Origin: Burkholderiales bacterium
GTDB taxonomy: Bacteria; Pseudomonadota; Gammaproteobacteria; Burkholderiales; JAEUMW01
Direction: 5' to 3'
Assembly: GCA_016791285.1 (NCBI GenBank)
Contig: JAEUMX010000359.1
Coordinates: 1 to 7,401, forward strand
Length of the DNA: 7,401 bases
Numbering within the stretch: the first letter of the stretch is position 1; each line of letters opens with the position of its first letter. The notes beneath the pieces are model-generated. The model worked only from the letters and a program-made list of their open reading frames with translations. It made no database searches and had not been told where the DNA came from. The position numbers were made by a program, and so were the translations under genes. This document shows, piece after piece, positions 1 to 6,263 of the stretch.

Positions 1-522
1 CGCATCATTTCCACGACCAGTGGCGACATTACCTCGGTGCAGGCGATCTACGTCCCCGCAGACGACATGACCGATCCAGCCGTGAGCGCGATCCTCGGCC
101 ATCTCGATACCACGGTGATCCTGTCGCGGGCCCAGGCAGGCAAGGGCATCTACCCCGCGATCGATCCGCTCGCCTCCACCAGCAAGATGATGGATCGACA
201 TTTTCTCGGCGACCGTCACTACGCCGTCGCCGAGGGGGTGCGCGCGCATCTCGCTCGTTATCACGAGCTGGAAGACATCCTCATGATGCTCGGCATGGAG
301 GAGCTCTCGGAGGCCGACCGCATCGTGGTGTTTCGTGCGCGGAAGCTGCAGCGCTACCTGACCCAGCCGTTCCACGTCGTGGCGCAGCACACGGGAATCG
401 ATGGCGCCACGGTACCGCTGGCCGACACGCTCGACGACTGCGAAGCCTTCCTGCGCGGAGAGTACGACGATGTGCCGGAAGAGCGATGCTACATGCGCGG
501 CACCATGAAGGTCGCCCGATGA
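1..522 (+). CDS. atpD: N-type F1FO-ATPase subunit beta, C-terminal part (5' end outside window)
   Basis: Beta is the catalytic subunit of the F1 head. Only the last 173 residues are present; frame 1 is open from base 1, so the gene continues upstream. The visible part starts inside the nucleotide-binding domain: SVQAIYVPADD (the Tyr corresponds to the adenine-contacting Tyr of E. coli beta) and the HLDTTVILSR stretch with the downstream GIYPAIDPLAST motif. The C-terminal helical domain follows, including the RYHELEDI helix, the gamma-contacting lever read here as EELSEAD instead of DELSEED, and the QPFHVV and EGEYD-like (RGEYDDVPEE) segments. The end matches usual beta subunits, so it is intact at the C-terminus. 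The stop overlaps the atpC start (ATGATGA). Having beta and epsilon precede the FO genes, with alpha and gamma last, marks the N-ATPase order. Family assignment is very secure; the N-type label rests on gene order. Confidence 0.97.
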   Translation, partial: RIISTTSGDITSVQAIYVPADDMTDPAVSAILGHLDTTVILSRAQAGKGIYPAIDPLASTSKMMDRHFLGDRHYAVAEGVRAHLARYHELEDILMMLGMEELSEADRIVVFRARKLQRYLTQPFHVVAQHTGIDGATVPLADTLDDCEAFLRGEYDDVPEERCYMRGTMKVAR

Positions 523-932
523 TGAACACCTTCGTCCTGCACTTGCAGAGCGGCACGCAGTACGAGCGAATCGACGACGCCGTCAGCTTCGTGGCGGCGG
601 ACGAGTCCGGCAGTTTCGGTATCCTGGCGGGCCACGCGCGCATGATGACCTGTCTTGCGACCGGTTTGGCCCGTTTCCGTACCGCAGACGGATCATGGCG
701 GTTTCTGGCGCTGCCTGGCGCGGTGCTCTATTTCGTCCACAACGAGCTGTACCTCAACACCCGGCGCTACTTGCACGATCCCGATCACAAGCGTATCAGC
801 GTCGCGTTGCGTGAGGAACTGCTGGTCGAGGAGGAAAAGCTGCGCGCAATCCGGGAAAGTCTCAATCGCCTGGAGGACGAGATGCTGAAGCGCATGTGGA
901 CCATGCAGCGCGACTTGAGAGGGTTGGTATGA
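519..932 (+). CDS. atpC: N-type F1FO-ATPase subunit epsilon
   Basis: Epsilon is part of the central stalk with gamma; it links F1 to the c-ring and often inhibits ATP hydrolysis. The 137-aa product has the family layout: an N-terminal beta-sandwich (about residues 1-85) with the ESGSFGILAGHARMMTCL stretch corresponding to the conserved G-x-x-GILPGHxP region, then a charged C-terminal helical hairpin (about 90-137, rich in Glu/Arg/Leu). The usual Pro of GILPGH is Ala here. Two adjacent Met codons (519 and 522) are possible starts; 519 is chosen because GAAGG at 507-511 lies 7 bases upstream and ATG overlaps the atpD stop, giving translational coupling. The gene ends in an ATGA overlap with the next gene. 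Sequence similarity to housekeeping epsilon is modest, but position directly after atpD and the fold pattern make the call firm. Confidence 0.9.
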   Translation: MMNTFVLHLQSGTQYERIDDAVSFVAADESGSFGILAGHARMMTCLATGLARFRTADGSWRFLALPGAVLYFVHNELYLNTRRYLHDPDHKRISVALREELLVEEEKLRAIRESLNRLEDEMLKRMWTMQRDLRGLV

Positions 933-1213
933 GTGGCGAGCCGGTAGGCGACCGGGAGACACTCGAACACCAAGTCGAGAAGCAGGTCCAGCGCATGGAA
1001 CGGGCGGAAAAGGAGCGCCCCACGCTGCTGGCGCAGACCGCCTATATCGGCGTCCTCGGCTTGCTGTTCGCGCTGCCGGTGGTTGGGGGTGCCTACCTCG
1101 GCCTATGGCTCGACAGCCTGTTCGAAGGCTATTCGATGCGCTGGAGCCTGGGCCTGATCTGTCTCGGTGTCGTCGTAGGGGCAGTCAACGTCTATTTCTT
1201 CGTGCGGGAGTAA
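929..1213 (+). CDS. atpQ: AtpI/AtpQ-type small membrane protein of the N-ATPase operon
   Basis: The 94-aa protein has a charged, probably helical N-terminus (residues 1-31, many Glu/Gln/Arg) and two hydrophobic segments (about 36-62 and 72-92) ending in FFVRE. Both the pattern and the second helix (SLGLICLGVVVGAVN) resemble the AtpI/AtpZ family of F-ATPase accessory proteins, linked by literature to c-ring assembly or Mg2+/Ca2+ handling. In N-ATPase operons the protein at this place is called AtpQ; the symbol here is assigned from position and two-helix layout. The start is ATG in an ATGA overlap with atpC, with GAGAGGG at 917-923. Only 6 bases separate it from atpB, so the three-helix AtpR gene usually found next is not here. 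Role in assembly is inferred from family, not shown by the sequence. Confidence 0.75.
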   Translation: MSGEPVGDRETLEHQVEKQVQRMERAEKERPTLLAQTAYIGVLGLLFALPVVGGAYLGLWLDSLFEGYSMRWSLGLICLGVVVGAVNVYFFVRE

Positions 1214-1219
1214 AAGCGC

Positions 1220-1915
1220 ATGGCCAGTTCGACCACCTTCATTACCGAGGTGTTTCGCATCGGTCCGATCGCGATCACCAATACGGTGGTGGTGACGTGG
1301 GGAATCATGCTGGCGCTGTCGGTTGCGGCGTGGGCAGCAACCCGGCGCTGGAAGCTTACCCCCGGTCCGTGGCAGGTCGTCGTTGAGGGCATCGTATCCG
1401 CCATCGGGGATGCGATCCGCACCGTGCTCCCCGATCAATTCCGGCAGGTCATGCCCTTCATCGCCACGCTGTGGATCTTCATCGTCGTGGCCAATCTGGT
1501 GAGCCTGATTCCCGGGGTGCGCTCTCCCACCGGCGATTTGTCGCTTACGGCGGGCCTAGCGATCCTGGTGTTCCTTGCCGTCCATTGGTACGGAATCCGC
1601 ACCCATGGCCTGAAGAGCTACCTGCGTCATTACTTGCAGCCCAACCCGATACTGCTGCCGTTTCACGTCATCAGCGAGATCTCTCGCACCGTCGCGTTGG
1701 CGGTCCGCCTATTCGGCAACATCTTCAGCCTGCAGATGGCGGCGCTGCTGGTGCTGCTGGTGGCGGGCTTTCTGGCGCCGGTGCCCGTTTTGATGCTGCA
1801 TATCATCGAGGCCGTGGTGCAGGCCTACATCTTCGGCATGCTGGCGCTGATCTACGTGGCCGGGGCGATTCAGTCGCAACAACTTCGACACAGTCGGGAA
1901 GGGAGTGACAAGTGA
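1220..1915 (+). CDS. atpB: N-type F1FO-ATPase subunit a
   Basis: Subunit a is the membrane stator that forms the ion half-channels against the c-ring. The 231-aa product has five or more hydrophobic helices. The family signature is clear: ISRTVALAVRLFGNIFS, in which Arg163 corresponds to the essential Arg210 of E. coli a, followed by the last helix EAVVQAYIFGMLALIYVA, where Gln201 matches the conserved Gln252 of E. coli. An early helix carries LWIFIVVANLVSLIPG, as in other a subunits. It is shorter than the 271-aa E. coli protein, mainly at the N-terminus, which is usual for this branch. Start ATG at 1220 has GGGAG at 1206-1210. The stop overlaps the GTG start of atpE (GTGA), so a and c translation are coupled. 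Confidence 0.96.
   Translation: MASSTTFITEVFRIGPIAITNTVVVTWGIMLALSVAAWAATRRWKLTPGPWQVVVEGIVSAIGDAIRTVLPDQFRQVMPFIATLWIFIVVANLVSLIPGVRSPTGDLSLTAGLAILVFLAVHWYGIRTHGLKSYLRHYLQPNPILLPFHVISEISRTVALAVRLFGNIFSLQMAALLVLLVAGFLAPVPVLMLHIIEAVVQAYIFGMLALIYVAGAIQSQQLRHSREGSDK
1901..1905 (+). promoter_or_regulatory. Shine-Dalgarno that fixes the GTG start of atpE
   Basis: GGGAG (within GGGAAGGGAG) lies 6 bases before GTG at 1912 but 15 bases before the in-frame ATG at 1921. The spacing favours GTG, which also gives the GTGA overlap with the atpB stop. Strong ribosome loading fits the need for many c copies per complex. Confidence 0.6.
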
Positions 1916-2181
1916 ACGACATGACGTGGTTTACCCTCGCTTCGACCGTCGCCGCCGCGCTCGCGGTGGCTCTGGGTGTGTTCTTTCCGGCGCTCGCGAT
2001 GGGTCGCGCGATCAGCCAGGCGCTCGATGCATTGGCACGACAACCCGAGTCGGAAAAATCGATCATGCGCACATTGTTCATCGGCCTGGCGATGATCGAA
2101 TCGCTGGCGATCTACGTGTTGGTGGTGGTGCTGATCATCCTGTTCAGAAACCCATTGCTCGAATACCTGCTGAAACAGTGA
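1912..2181 (+). CDS. atpE: N-type F1FO-ATPase subunit c (rotor ring proteolipid)
   Basis: Subunit c forms the rotating ring. The 89-aa hairpin has helix 1 (about 6-36), the polar loop ALARQPE (40-46) and helix 2 (about 52-78). Glu63 in MIESLAIY is the ion-binding carboxylate. Compared with the Na+ c-ring of Ilyobacter tartaricus (ligands Gln32, Glu65, Ser66, Thr67, Tyr70), this protein keeps Glu63, Ser64 and Tyr68 but has Met30 at the Gln32 position and Leu65 for Thr67. The helix-1 glycine pattern GxGxG is largely replaced (FFPALAMG), a small-residue pattern that in other rings goes with altered stoichiometry. As I recall the family, typical N-ATPase c subunits have a second acidic residue in helix 1 and Glu-Ser-Thr in helix 2. 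Ion specificity therefore cannot be assumed to be Na+. GTG start, see the ribosome-binding-site entry. Confidence 0.95.
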   Translation: MNDMTWFTLASTVAAALAVALGVFFPALAMGRAISQALDALARQPESEKSIMRTLFIGLAMIESLAIYVLVVVLIILFRNPLLEYLLKQ

Positions 2182-2229
2182 CGCAACCGCGCCGCAATCG
2201 CGCCACAGGCTTCTCGAAAAGGACGGTCT

Positions 2230-2979
2230 ATGGAATTCGACTGGACGACGTTCGCGCTCGAGATCATCAACTTCCTCGTCCTGGTGTGGATCCTCCAGCG
2301 GCTTCTGTACAAGCCGGTGACGAGCGCCATCGCCGAGCGCCAGGCGGGTATCGAAAAGACCCTGACCGATGCGCAGGCGGTGAGGACCCAGGCCGAGGCG
2401 CTCAAGCGGCAGTACGAGAGCCGTATGGCCGACTGGGAGCACGAAAAAGCGCAGGCTCGCGTGCAACTGCTGCAAGAGATCGACGCGGAGCGCACCCGGT
2501 CGATGACTTCGCTGCACGCCTCCGTCGAGCAGGAACGCGAAAAGCTGCGCGCGCTGGAGCAGCGGCGCGCTGCGGAGATGCGGCGCAGGCTGGAGGAAAA
2601 CGCCCTCGCCGAGGGTGGACGGTTCGTGGCGCGCTTGCTCGCGCGCCTCGCCAGCCCCGAACTGGAGGAGCGCATACGCGAGCTGCTGCTCGAGGATCTG
2701 CCGCGTTTGGCAGACCGGGAGCTGCAGTCGCTGCGTACAGCTTGCCAGGGAGGCGAGGCGAAGATGAACATCACCAGCGGCTACCCGCTGGGGGAGGGAC
2801 AGCGCGCGAGCCTAACGCAGGCTTTGAGCCGCGTGATGGGACAACCGTTGACGTGCGAGTTCGGGCACGATCCCGAGCTGATGGCGGGATTTCGCATCGG
2901 TATCGGGCCTTGGGTGCTGCGCTCCAACCTACGGGACGAGCTCAAGTTCTTTGCCGAGGCCGAACATGCCGGCCTCTGA
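2230..2979 (+). CDS. atpF: N-type F1FO-ATPase subunit b with delta-like C-terminal extension
   Basis: Subunit b is the peripheral stalk. The 249-aa protein is far longer than the about 156 aa of E. coli b. Order of parts: one N-terminal membrane helix (about 7-25, [20 protein letters not shown]), the [14 protein letters not shown] segment typical of b just after the membrane, a long charged coiled coil (about 35-130), a helical part with [15 protein letters not shown] (about 144-158), then residues 179-243 that resemble the delta/OSCP C-terminal domain: [15 protein letters not shown] and [13 protein letters not shown] match the pattern of delta's VTSA-PL and DPSLIGGVRIRIGD. Since no atpH exists in the operon, this extension probably docks the stalk on F1. 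ATG 2230 has AAAAGGA at 2217-2223. A 48-base gap, without a clear hairpin, separates it from atpE. It overlaps the chosen atpA start by 14 bases. Confidence 0.93.
   Translation: MEFDWTTFALEIINFLVLVWILQRLLYKPVTSAIAERQAGIEKTLTDAQAVRTQAEALKRQYESRMADWEHEKAQARVQLLQEIDAERTRSMTSLHASVEQEREKLRALEQRRAAEMRRRLEENALAEGGRFVARLLARLASPELEERIRELLLEDLPRLADRELQSLRTACQGGEAKMNITSGYPLGEGQRASLTQALSRVMGQPLTCEFGHDPELMAGFRIGIGPWVLRSNLRDELKFFAEAEHAGL
2748..2763 (+). promoter_or_regulatory. Possible internal ribosome-binding site inside atpF
   Basis: GGGAGG at 2748-2753 and GAGG at 2755-2758 lie 10 and 5 bases before an in-frame ATG at 2764, which is Met179 of b, exactly at the beginning of the delta-like domain. Initiation here would give a separate 71-aa delta-like polypeptide. 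Purine-rich Gly/Glu codons (GGAGGCGAGGCGAAG) could create this by chance, so it is a candidate only. Confidence 0.3.
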
Positions 2980-4453
2980 CATGAGCAGCCAATCCGGCCC
3001 CGCTCGCGAGCCGGACCGGTTGAGCCAGTATCGATTCGGGCTGCGCGTGACCGAGCAGGGTCGAGTCGTTGCGATCGGCGACGGCATCGCCTGGATCACG
3101 GGCCTGCCGTCCGCCGCCATGGACGAGATCCTGAGCTTGGAGGATGGCAGCACGGCGCTGGTGTTCCACCTGGAACAGGATCTACTGGGCGCCATTCTGC
3201 TGCACCAAAGCCCGGCTTTGAGTGCCGGTGCGCTTGCCCACCGCTCGGGCGAGCAACTCGCCATCGGGGTAGGGGACGCGCTGCTCGGGCGCGTCATCGA
3301 TCCTCTCGGCGTGCCACTGGATGGCGGTCCTGCGCCGGAATGCGACGCGCGCCGCGAATTGGACGTGCTTTCGCCACCGATACTGGCGCGGGACTTCGTC
3401 GCGAGTCCGCTTTATACCGGCAACAAGATCATCGACACCGTGATTCCCATTGGCAAGGGACAGCGCCAGTTGATCATCGGCGACAACGGCGTGGGCAAGA
3501 GCTCGCTAGCGCTCGATACCGTGATCAACCAGAAGGGCAAGAATGTCTATTGCGTTTACGTCGCGATCGGACAGAAACGTTCCAGCGTGATCAGCATCAT
3601 CGACGTGCTGCGCGAGTCCGGCGCGATGGAGCATACGACGGTGGTGGTCGCAGAGGCCACGGCGATGCCCGGTCTCAAGTATCTGGCGCCGTTCGCCGGC
3701 TGCGCCGTGGCCGAGGGCTGGATGTGGCAAGGGAAGGATGCGCTGGTGATCTACGATGACTTGACGACCCACGCGCGCACCTACCGTGAGCTGTCCCTGC
3801 TGCTGCGCCGGCCGCCGGGACGGGAAGCGTATCCCGGAGACATTTTCTACCTCCATTCCCGCCTGCTGGAACGTTCCGCCCATCTGGGGGCGGCCCACGG
3901 CGGCGGCAGCATGACCGCGCTGCCCATCGTCGAAACGGAGCAGGGCGAGGTGGCGGCCTACATTCCCACCAACCTGATTTCGATTACGGATGGTCAGGTG
4001 TACCTCGACCAAAGCCTGTTCGCCGGCGGCTTTCTGCCCGCCATCGACATCACGAAATCGGTATCGCGCATCGGCGGCAAGGCGCAGCACCCGAGGATCA
4101 AGCAGGAGGCCGGGCGCATGAAGCTCGATTATCTCCAGTTCCTGGAGCTCGAGGTGTTCACCCGGTTCGGTTCGCAGCTCGAGGCTTCGATGGAAGCCAG
4201 GATCCGCCGTGGCCGGGTGCTGCGCGAAGTATTCAAGCAGGAGCGGTTGGCGCCGCTGCCCATCGAGTTCCAGCTGGCCTGGATGGTGGCTTACAACGAG
4301 GGCTTGTTCGACGCCATGGCAACGAGCGCGATTCCCGATTGTCTGCGCCGTTTGGCCCAACGGGTCGCTCAAGGCGGCCTGAGCTTGAGCGAAAACCGGG
4401 AGCAGTGGCAGCAGGCCGTGACGGCGTGGATGAAGGAACCTGCCGCGCCATGA
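2966..4453 (+). CDS. atpA: N-type F1FO-ATPase subunit alpha
   Basis: Alpha forms the F1 hexamer with beta and supplies the arginine finger. The product is 495 aa (E. coli 513). Visible in order: N-terminal beta barrel with [17 protein letters not shown]-loop GDNGVGKS at 172-179 where most alphas have [20 protein letters not shown]; Walker B region DALVIYDD at 258-265; the near-invariant [37 protein letters not shown]; and SVSRIGG with Arg368 as the arginine finger. The C-terminal helical domain is complete. Start choice: ATG 2966 has GAGG at 2956-2959 six bases away. ATG 2981 (MSSQSGP) directly after the atpF stop is possible but has no good ribosome-binding site, and TTG 2951 is unlikely. 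Its stop overlaps atpG (ATGA). Identity is certain; the exact start is not. Confidence 0.96.
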   Translation: MPASDMSSQSGPAREPDRLSQYRFGLRVTEQGRVVAIGDGIAWITGLPSAAMDEILSLEDGSTALVFHLEQDLLGAILLHQSPALSAGALAHRSGEQLAIGVGDALLGRVIDPLGVPLDGGPAPECDARRELDVLSPPILARDFVASPLYTGNKIIDTVIPIGKGQRQLIIGDNGVGKSSLALDTVINQKGKNVYCVYVAIGQKRSSVISIIDVLRESGAMEHTTVVVAEATAMPGLKYLAPFAGCAVAEGWMWQGKDALVIYDDLTTHARTYRELSLLLRRPPGREAYPGDIFYLHSRLLERSAHLGAAHGGGSMTALPIVETEQGEVAAYIPTNLISITDGQVYLDQSLFAGGFLPAIDITKSVSRIGGKAQHPRIKQEAGRMKLDYLQFLELEVFTRFGSQLEASMEARIRRGRVLREVFKQERLAPLPIEFQLAWMVAYNEGLFDAMATSAIPDCLRRLAQRVAQGGLSLSENREQWQQAVTAWMKEPAAP

Positions 4454-5337
4454 GCAAACGCGCGCAGATCCAGAGGCATCTGGCAGTGCTGAATGAGATC
4501 AGCGGCATCATGGGCGCGATGAAAAACATCTCGCTCATGGAAACGCACAAGCTGGCACGTTTCCTCGCCCATCAGCACCGTGTACTCGCCGGCATCGAGG
4601 CGGCTGCCGCGGATTTCCTCAGTCACCATCTCGAGATCGGGTACCGGACCGAGTCACCTACGTCCGGCGTCGTGGTCGCCGTCGGCTCGCAACGAGGATT
4701 TTGCGGCGACTTCAACGAATCGCTGGCGCACGCCGTACGCGAGCACTGGCGGCAGGCCGATCGCAAGCCAACCGGGGTACTGGTGGTGGGTCGCAGGTTG
4801 GCGGCGAAACTGAGTGGGGAGTTTCATGTGACCGCTTCGTTCGACGGGGCCAGCGTCGCCGAGGAAGTGCAGCCGGTGTTGCAGCGCCTGATGAACGCGC
4901 TGCGCGAGTTGCAGGCGCGGGGCGGGCAAACCTCACTGCTCACCGTGTTGGTGTTCGCTCATCAAGAGGGCGAAGACCAGGTGTGCGCGCGCTCTATCCT
5001 GCCCGTGACGATTCCCGAGCGCGCTTGCCCGCCCTTTCCCTATCCGCCGTTGCTGAATCTGGCGCCACTGACGTTCTTTGCCGAGCTGGCCCGTCACTAC
5101 CTGTGGGCCCAGATGCACGACGTCTTCTACAGCTCCCTCATGGCGGAAAACCGCCGTCGACTGCAGCACATGGAAGGCGCGATGCAGCGCATGGAGGAAA
5201 ACGCCAGCGAGCTGCAGCGCAAGTACAACGTGCTGCGCCAGGAGGAAATCACCGAGGAGATCGAGGTGATCATGCTGAGCAGCGATGCGCTCCGTAGACG
5301 CGCACCGCCGGGCTCGACCGCATCGAACGAGAAATGA
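4450..5337 (+). CDS. atpG: N-type F1FO-ATPase subunit gamma
   Basis: Gamma is the central shaft turning inside alpha3beta3. The 295-aa length is normal. The N-terminal helix ([20 protein letters not shown], then [15 protein letters not shown]) corresponds to the RIKSVKNTxKITKAMEMV helix, with the conserved Met retained in the GAMKNIS stretch but much else changed. GFCGDFN at about 83-89 matches the conserved GLCGGxN of gamma. The C-terminal helix has [13 protein letters not shown], then the conserved [20 protein letters not shown] pattern (compare LQLVYNKARQASITQEL in E. coli). The last about 20 residues are an Arg/Pro/Ser tail. Start ATG 4450 overlaps the atpA stop. It is the last ATPase gene; no terminator-like hairpin is seen before the next gene 18 bases on, so read-through is likely. 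Confidence 0.95.
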   Translation: MSKRAQIQRHLAVLNEISGIMGAMKNISLMETHKLARFLAHQHRVLAGIEAAAADFLSHHLEIGYRTESPTSGVVVAVGSQRGFCGDFNESLAHAVREHWRQADRKPTGVLVVGRRLAAKLSGEFHVTASFDGASVAEEVQPVLQRLMNALRELQARGGQTSLLTVLVFAHQEGEDQVCARSILPVTIPERACPPFPYPPLLNLAPLTFFAELARHYLWAQMHDVFYSSLMAENRRRLQHMEGAMQRMEENASELQRKYNVLRQEEITEEIEVIMLSSDALRRRAPPGSTASNEK

Positions 5338-5355
5338 TCCGTCGGAGGTATCGAA

Positions 5356-5628
5356 ATGCGAACGTTCACCTACCTCGCCTGTGTGGCGATTCTCACATCC
5401 GCCTGTGCCGCGTTGGACCCTGGCACGAAGGCGGTGAAACTCAAGGACGGCTCGACGCTGTACGTCGACAAACGCGGCAACATGCGCATGCGCGACGTGA
5501 CTGGCCACAAGGTGTACATGCAGGACGGCGTCCCGATGGAAGCCGCGGATGGTACGGTCATCATCATGAAGGAAGACCCGACGTGGAAAGTGATTCGGCT
5601 GAAGGGCTCGCTCAACCCGAAGCTGTGA
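5356..5628 (+). CDS. CopK-like periplasmic Met-rich copper-binding protein (probable)
   Basis: The 90-aa protein begins with a signal peptide (hydrophobic 5-19). Cys17 sits in LTSAC, a weak lipobox (Thr at -3), while ACA-A suggests signal peptidase I instead, so lipoprotein status is open. The mature part is a short beta-rich domain with repeated KDGSTLYVDKRG, MRMRD, QDGVPME and DGTVIIMKED elements. Spacing and Met placement (Met43, 45, 55, 61, 71) match what I remember of CopK from Cupriavidus metallidurans, which binds Cu(I) through a Met cluster in the periplasm. The C-terminal His-containing tail of CopK is not seen. ATG 5356 has a strong GGAGG at 5344-5348. It lies 18 bases after atpG on the same strand, so it may share the ATPase transcript. 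Copper binding is inferred from similarity; the named symbol is withheld because divergence is considerable. Confidence 0.72.
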   Translation: MRTFTYLACVAILTSACAALDPGTKAVKLKDGSTLYVDKRGNMRMRDVTGHKVYMQDGVPMEAADGTVIIMKEDPTWKVIRLKGSLNPKL

Positions 5629-5639
5629 ACCGGACCCCG

Positions 5640-5670
5640 CGCGGCGACGAAGCGCTTGGACGTCGCCGCG
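5640..5670 (+). terminator. GC-rich hairpin after the CopK-like gene (possible terminator)
   Basis: CGCGGCGACG (5640-5649) and CGTCGCCGCG (5661-5670) form a perfect 10-bp stem with an 11-base loop, starting 11 bases after the stop at 5628. No T-run follows, so it is not a classic intrinsic terminator; it could be a Rho-assisted stop or a 3' mRNA stabiliser. A second small inverted repeat (CGATTC-GCG-GAATCG, 5669-5683) abuts it. Confidence 0.45.
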
Positions 5671-5748
5671 ATTCGCGGAATCGAAAACCGTCCCGGAATG
5701 CGCCCGGAGTGCAGTCGGAAAATCTGGCAATCACGCGATTCTGCGCCG

Positions 5749-5777
5749 TTGACAGCCCAGTTCGCATGGGATATGTG
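5749..5777 (+). promoter_or_regulatory. Candidate sigma-70 promoter for the small exported peptide gene
   Basis: TTGACA at 5749-5754 is a perfect -35 box, with a 17-base spacer to TATGTG (5772-5777), a poor -10 with only TAT matching. It sits about 150 bases before the gene at 5923, downstream of a hairpin that would end the previous transcript. The rest of 5629-5922 holds no convincing gene. A perfect -35 with a poor -10 is the kind of promoter that often needs an activator, but no operator is recognisable. Confidence 0.35.
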
Positions 5778-5922
5778 TTCCGTACTGCTGTCGCCGAGAG
5801 TGGGGCCTGCCGCGTTAATCGCGAGGCGCGCCCTGTTGAGGGTCGCCTTGAAACGCCACATCGACAAGTTTCTCAACCCGACCTAGCGGTCGCCAATCTT
5901 CACAATGAAAGGAGCTTTCACC

Positions 5923-6159
5923 ATGTCAGCGCTGAGACCAATCGTTATCGCGACCCTCGCAACCGTACTCACCTTGCCGTTCACCGCACGCGCAGCAGAC
6001 GAGAAACCCGCGGAACAGACCCGGAAGGAAGCGCCTCCACCCAAGAAGGCGACGCCGCACAGCCATACGGAGATGAACAAGCAGGGCGCACCAAGTACCG
6101 CGCCGGAGCAGTCCGCCCCGGCGAAGAAGCAAGGGCATAAGCACAGCGACTGGAAGTAG
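5923..6159 (+). CDS. Small exported Lys/Pro/His-rich peptide, function unknown
   Basis: The 78-aa product has a textbook signal peptide (positive N-terminus with Arg5, hydrophobic 7-20, cleavage after TARA near residue 24). The mature part of about 54 residues is disordered in character: rich in Lys, Glu, Pro, Ala and Gln, with PPPKK and two His pairs (HSH at 46-48, HKH at 72-74) and no Cys. I do not recognise the family. The His pairs and the neighbouring CopK-like and DUF2933-like genes suggest metal binding in the periplasm, which is inference only. The start at 5923 is chosen because GAAAGGAG (5907-5914) lies 8 bases before it; the in-frame ATG at 5905 would overlap that site. A strong hairpin follows the stop. 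Confidence 0.7.
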   Translation: MSALRPIVIATLATVLTLPFTARAADEKPAEQTRKEAPPPKKATPHSHTEMNKQGAPSTAPEQSAPAKKQGHKHSDWK

Positions 6160-6168
6160 CGGCAGCGA

Positions 6169-6196
6169 CGATCCGCGCGGCACTCCGCGCGGGTCG
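6169..6196 (+). terminator. Strong stem-loop after the exported peptide gene
   Basis: CGATCCGCGCGG (6169-6180), loop CACT, CCGCGCGGGTCG (6185-6196): a 12-bp stem with a single G-T wobble, starting 9 bases after the stop at 6159. Only a weak T-rich stretch follows (GTTTGT, 6203-6208), so it is an imperfect intrinsic terminator, but position and stability make transcription end or mRNA 3'-end protection likely. Confidence 0.6.
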
Positions 6197-6245
6197 ACCA
6201 ACGTTTGTAGGACGCAGCCGCACTGGATCATTAGCGGTGTCGCGC

Positions 6246-6263
6246 CGTTACAGTTTCGTTACA
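6246..6263. repeat. 11-bp-phased direct repeat CGTTACA, possible response-regulator box
   Basis: CGTTACA occurs at 6246-6252 and 6257-6263, start to start 11 bases, separated by GTTT. OmpR/PhoB-family response regulators, including copper- and metal-responsive ones, typically bind two tandem half-sites about one helical turn apart. A weak third copy (CCTGTCA, 6268-6274) is again 11 bases on. No regulator gene lies in the window, so the binding protein is unknown. Confidence 0.35.

Noticed and set aside
2182..2229. Possible regulatory hairpin in the 48-base atpE-atpF gap
   Set aside because: Only short, weak GC pairings (gcgccgc/gcgcc) were found; not enough to call an attenuator or processing site.
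2951..2965. TTG at 2951 as the atpA start
   Set aside because: It would lengthen overlap with atpF and add a segment not expected in alpha; ATG 2966 has a well-spaced GAGG.
1905..2984. Long + strand ORF (359 codons) covering atpE and atpF in another frame
   Set aside because: Arg/Gly/Ala-rich low-information translation typical of a GC-rich shadow; the two ATPase genes in the other frames have clear family motifs and ribosome-binding sites.
3506..4372. Minus-strand ORF of 288 codons opposite atpA
   Set aside because: Antisense shadow of a strongly conserved gene; His/Gln/Arg-rich, with no recognisable domain or convincing start.
5334..6140. + strand ORF of 268 codons spanning the CopK-like gene, intergenic region and peptide gene
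   Set aside because: It overlaps two better-supported genes with signal peptides and ribosome-binding sites; its own translation has Arg-rich random composition and would cross two strong hairpins.
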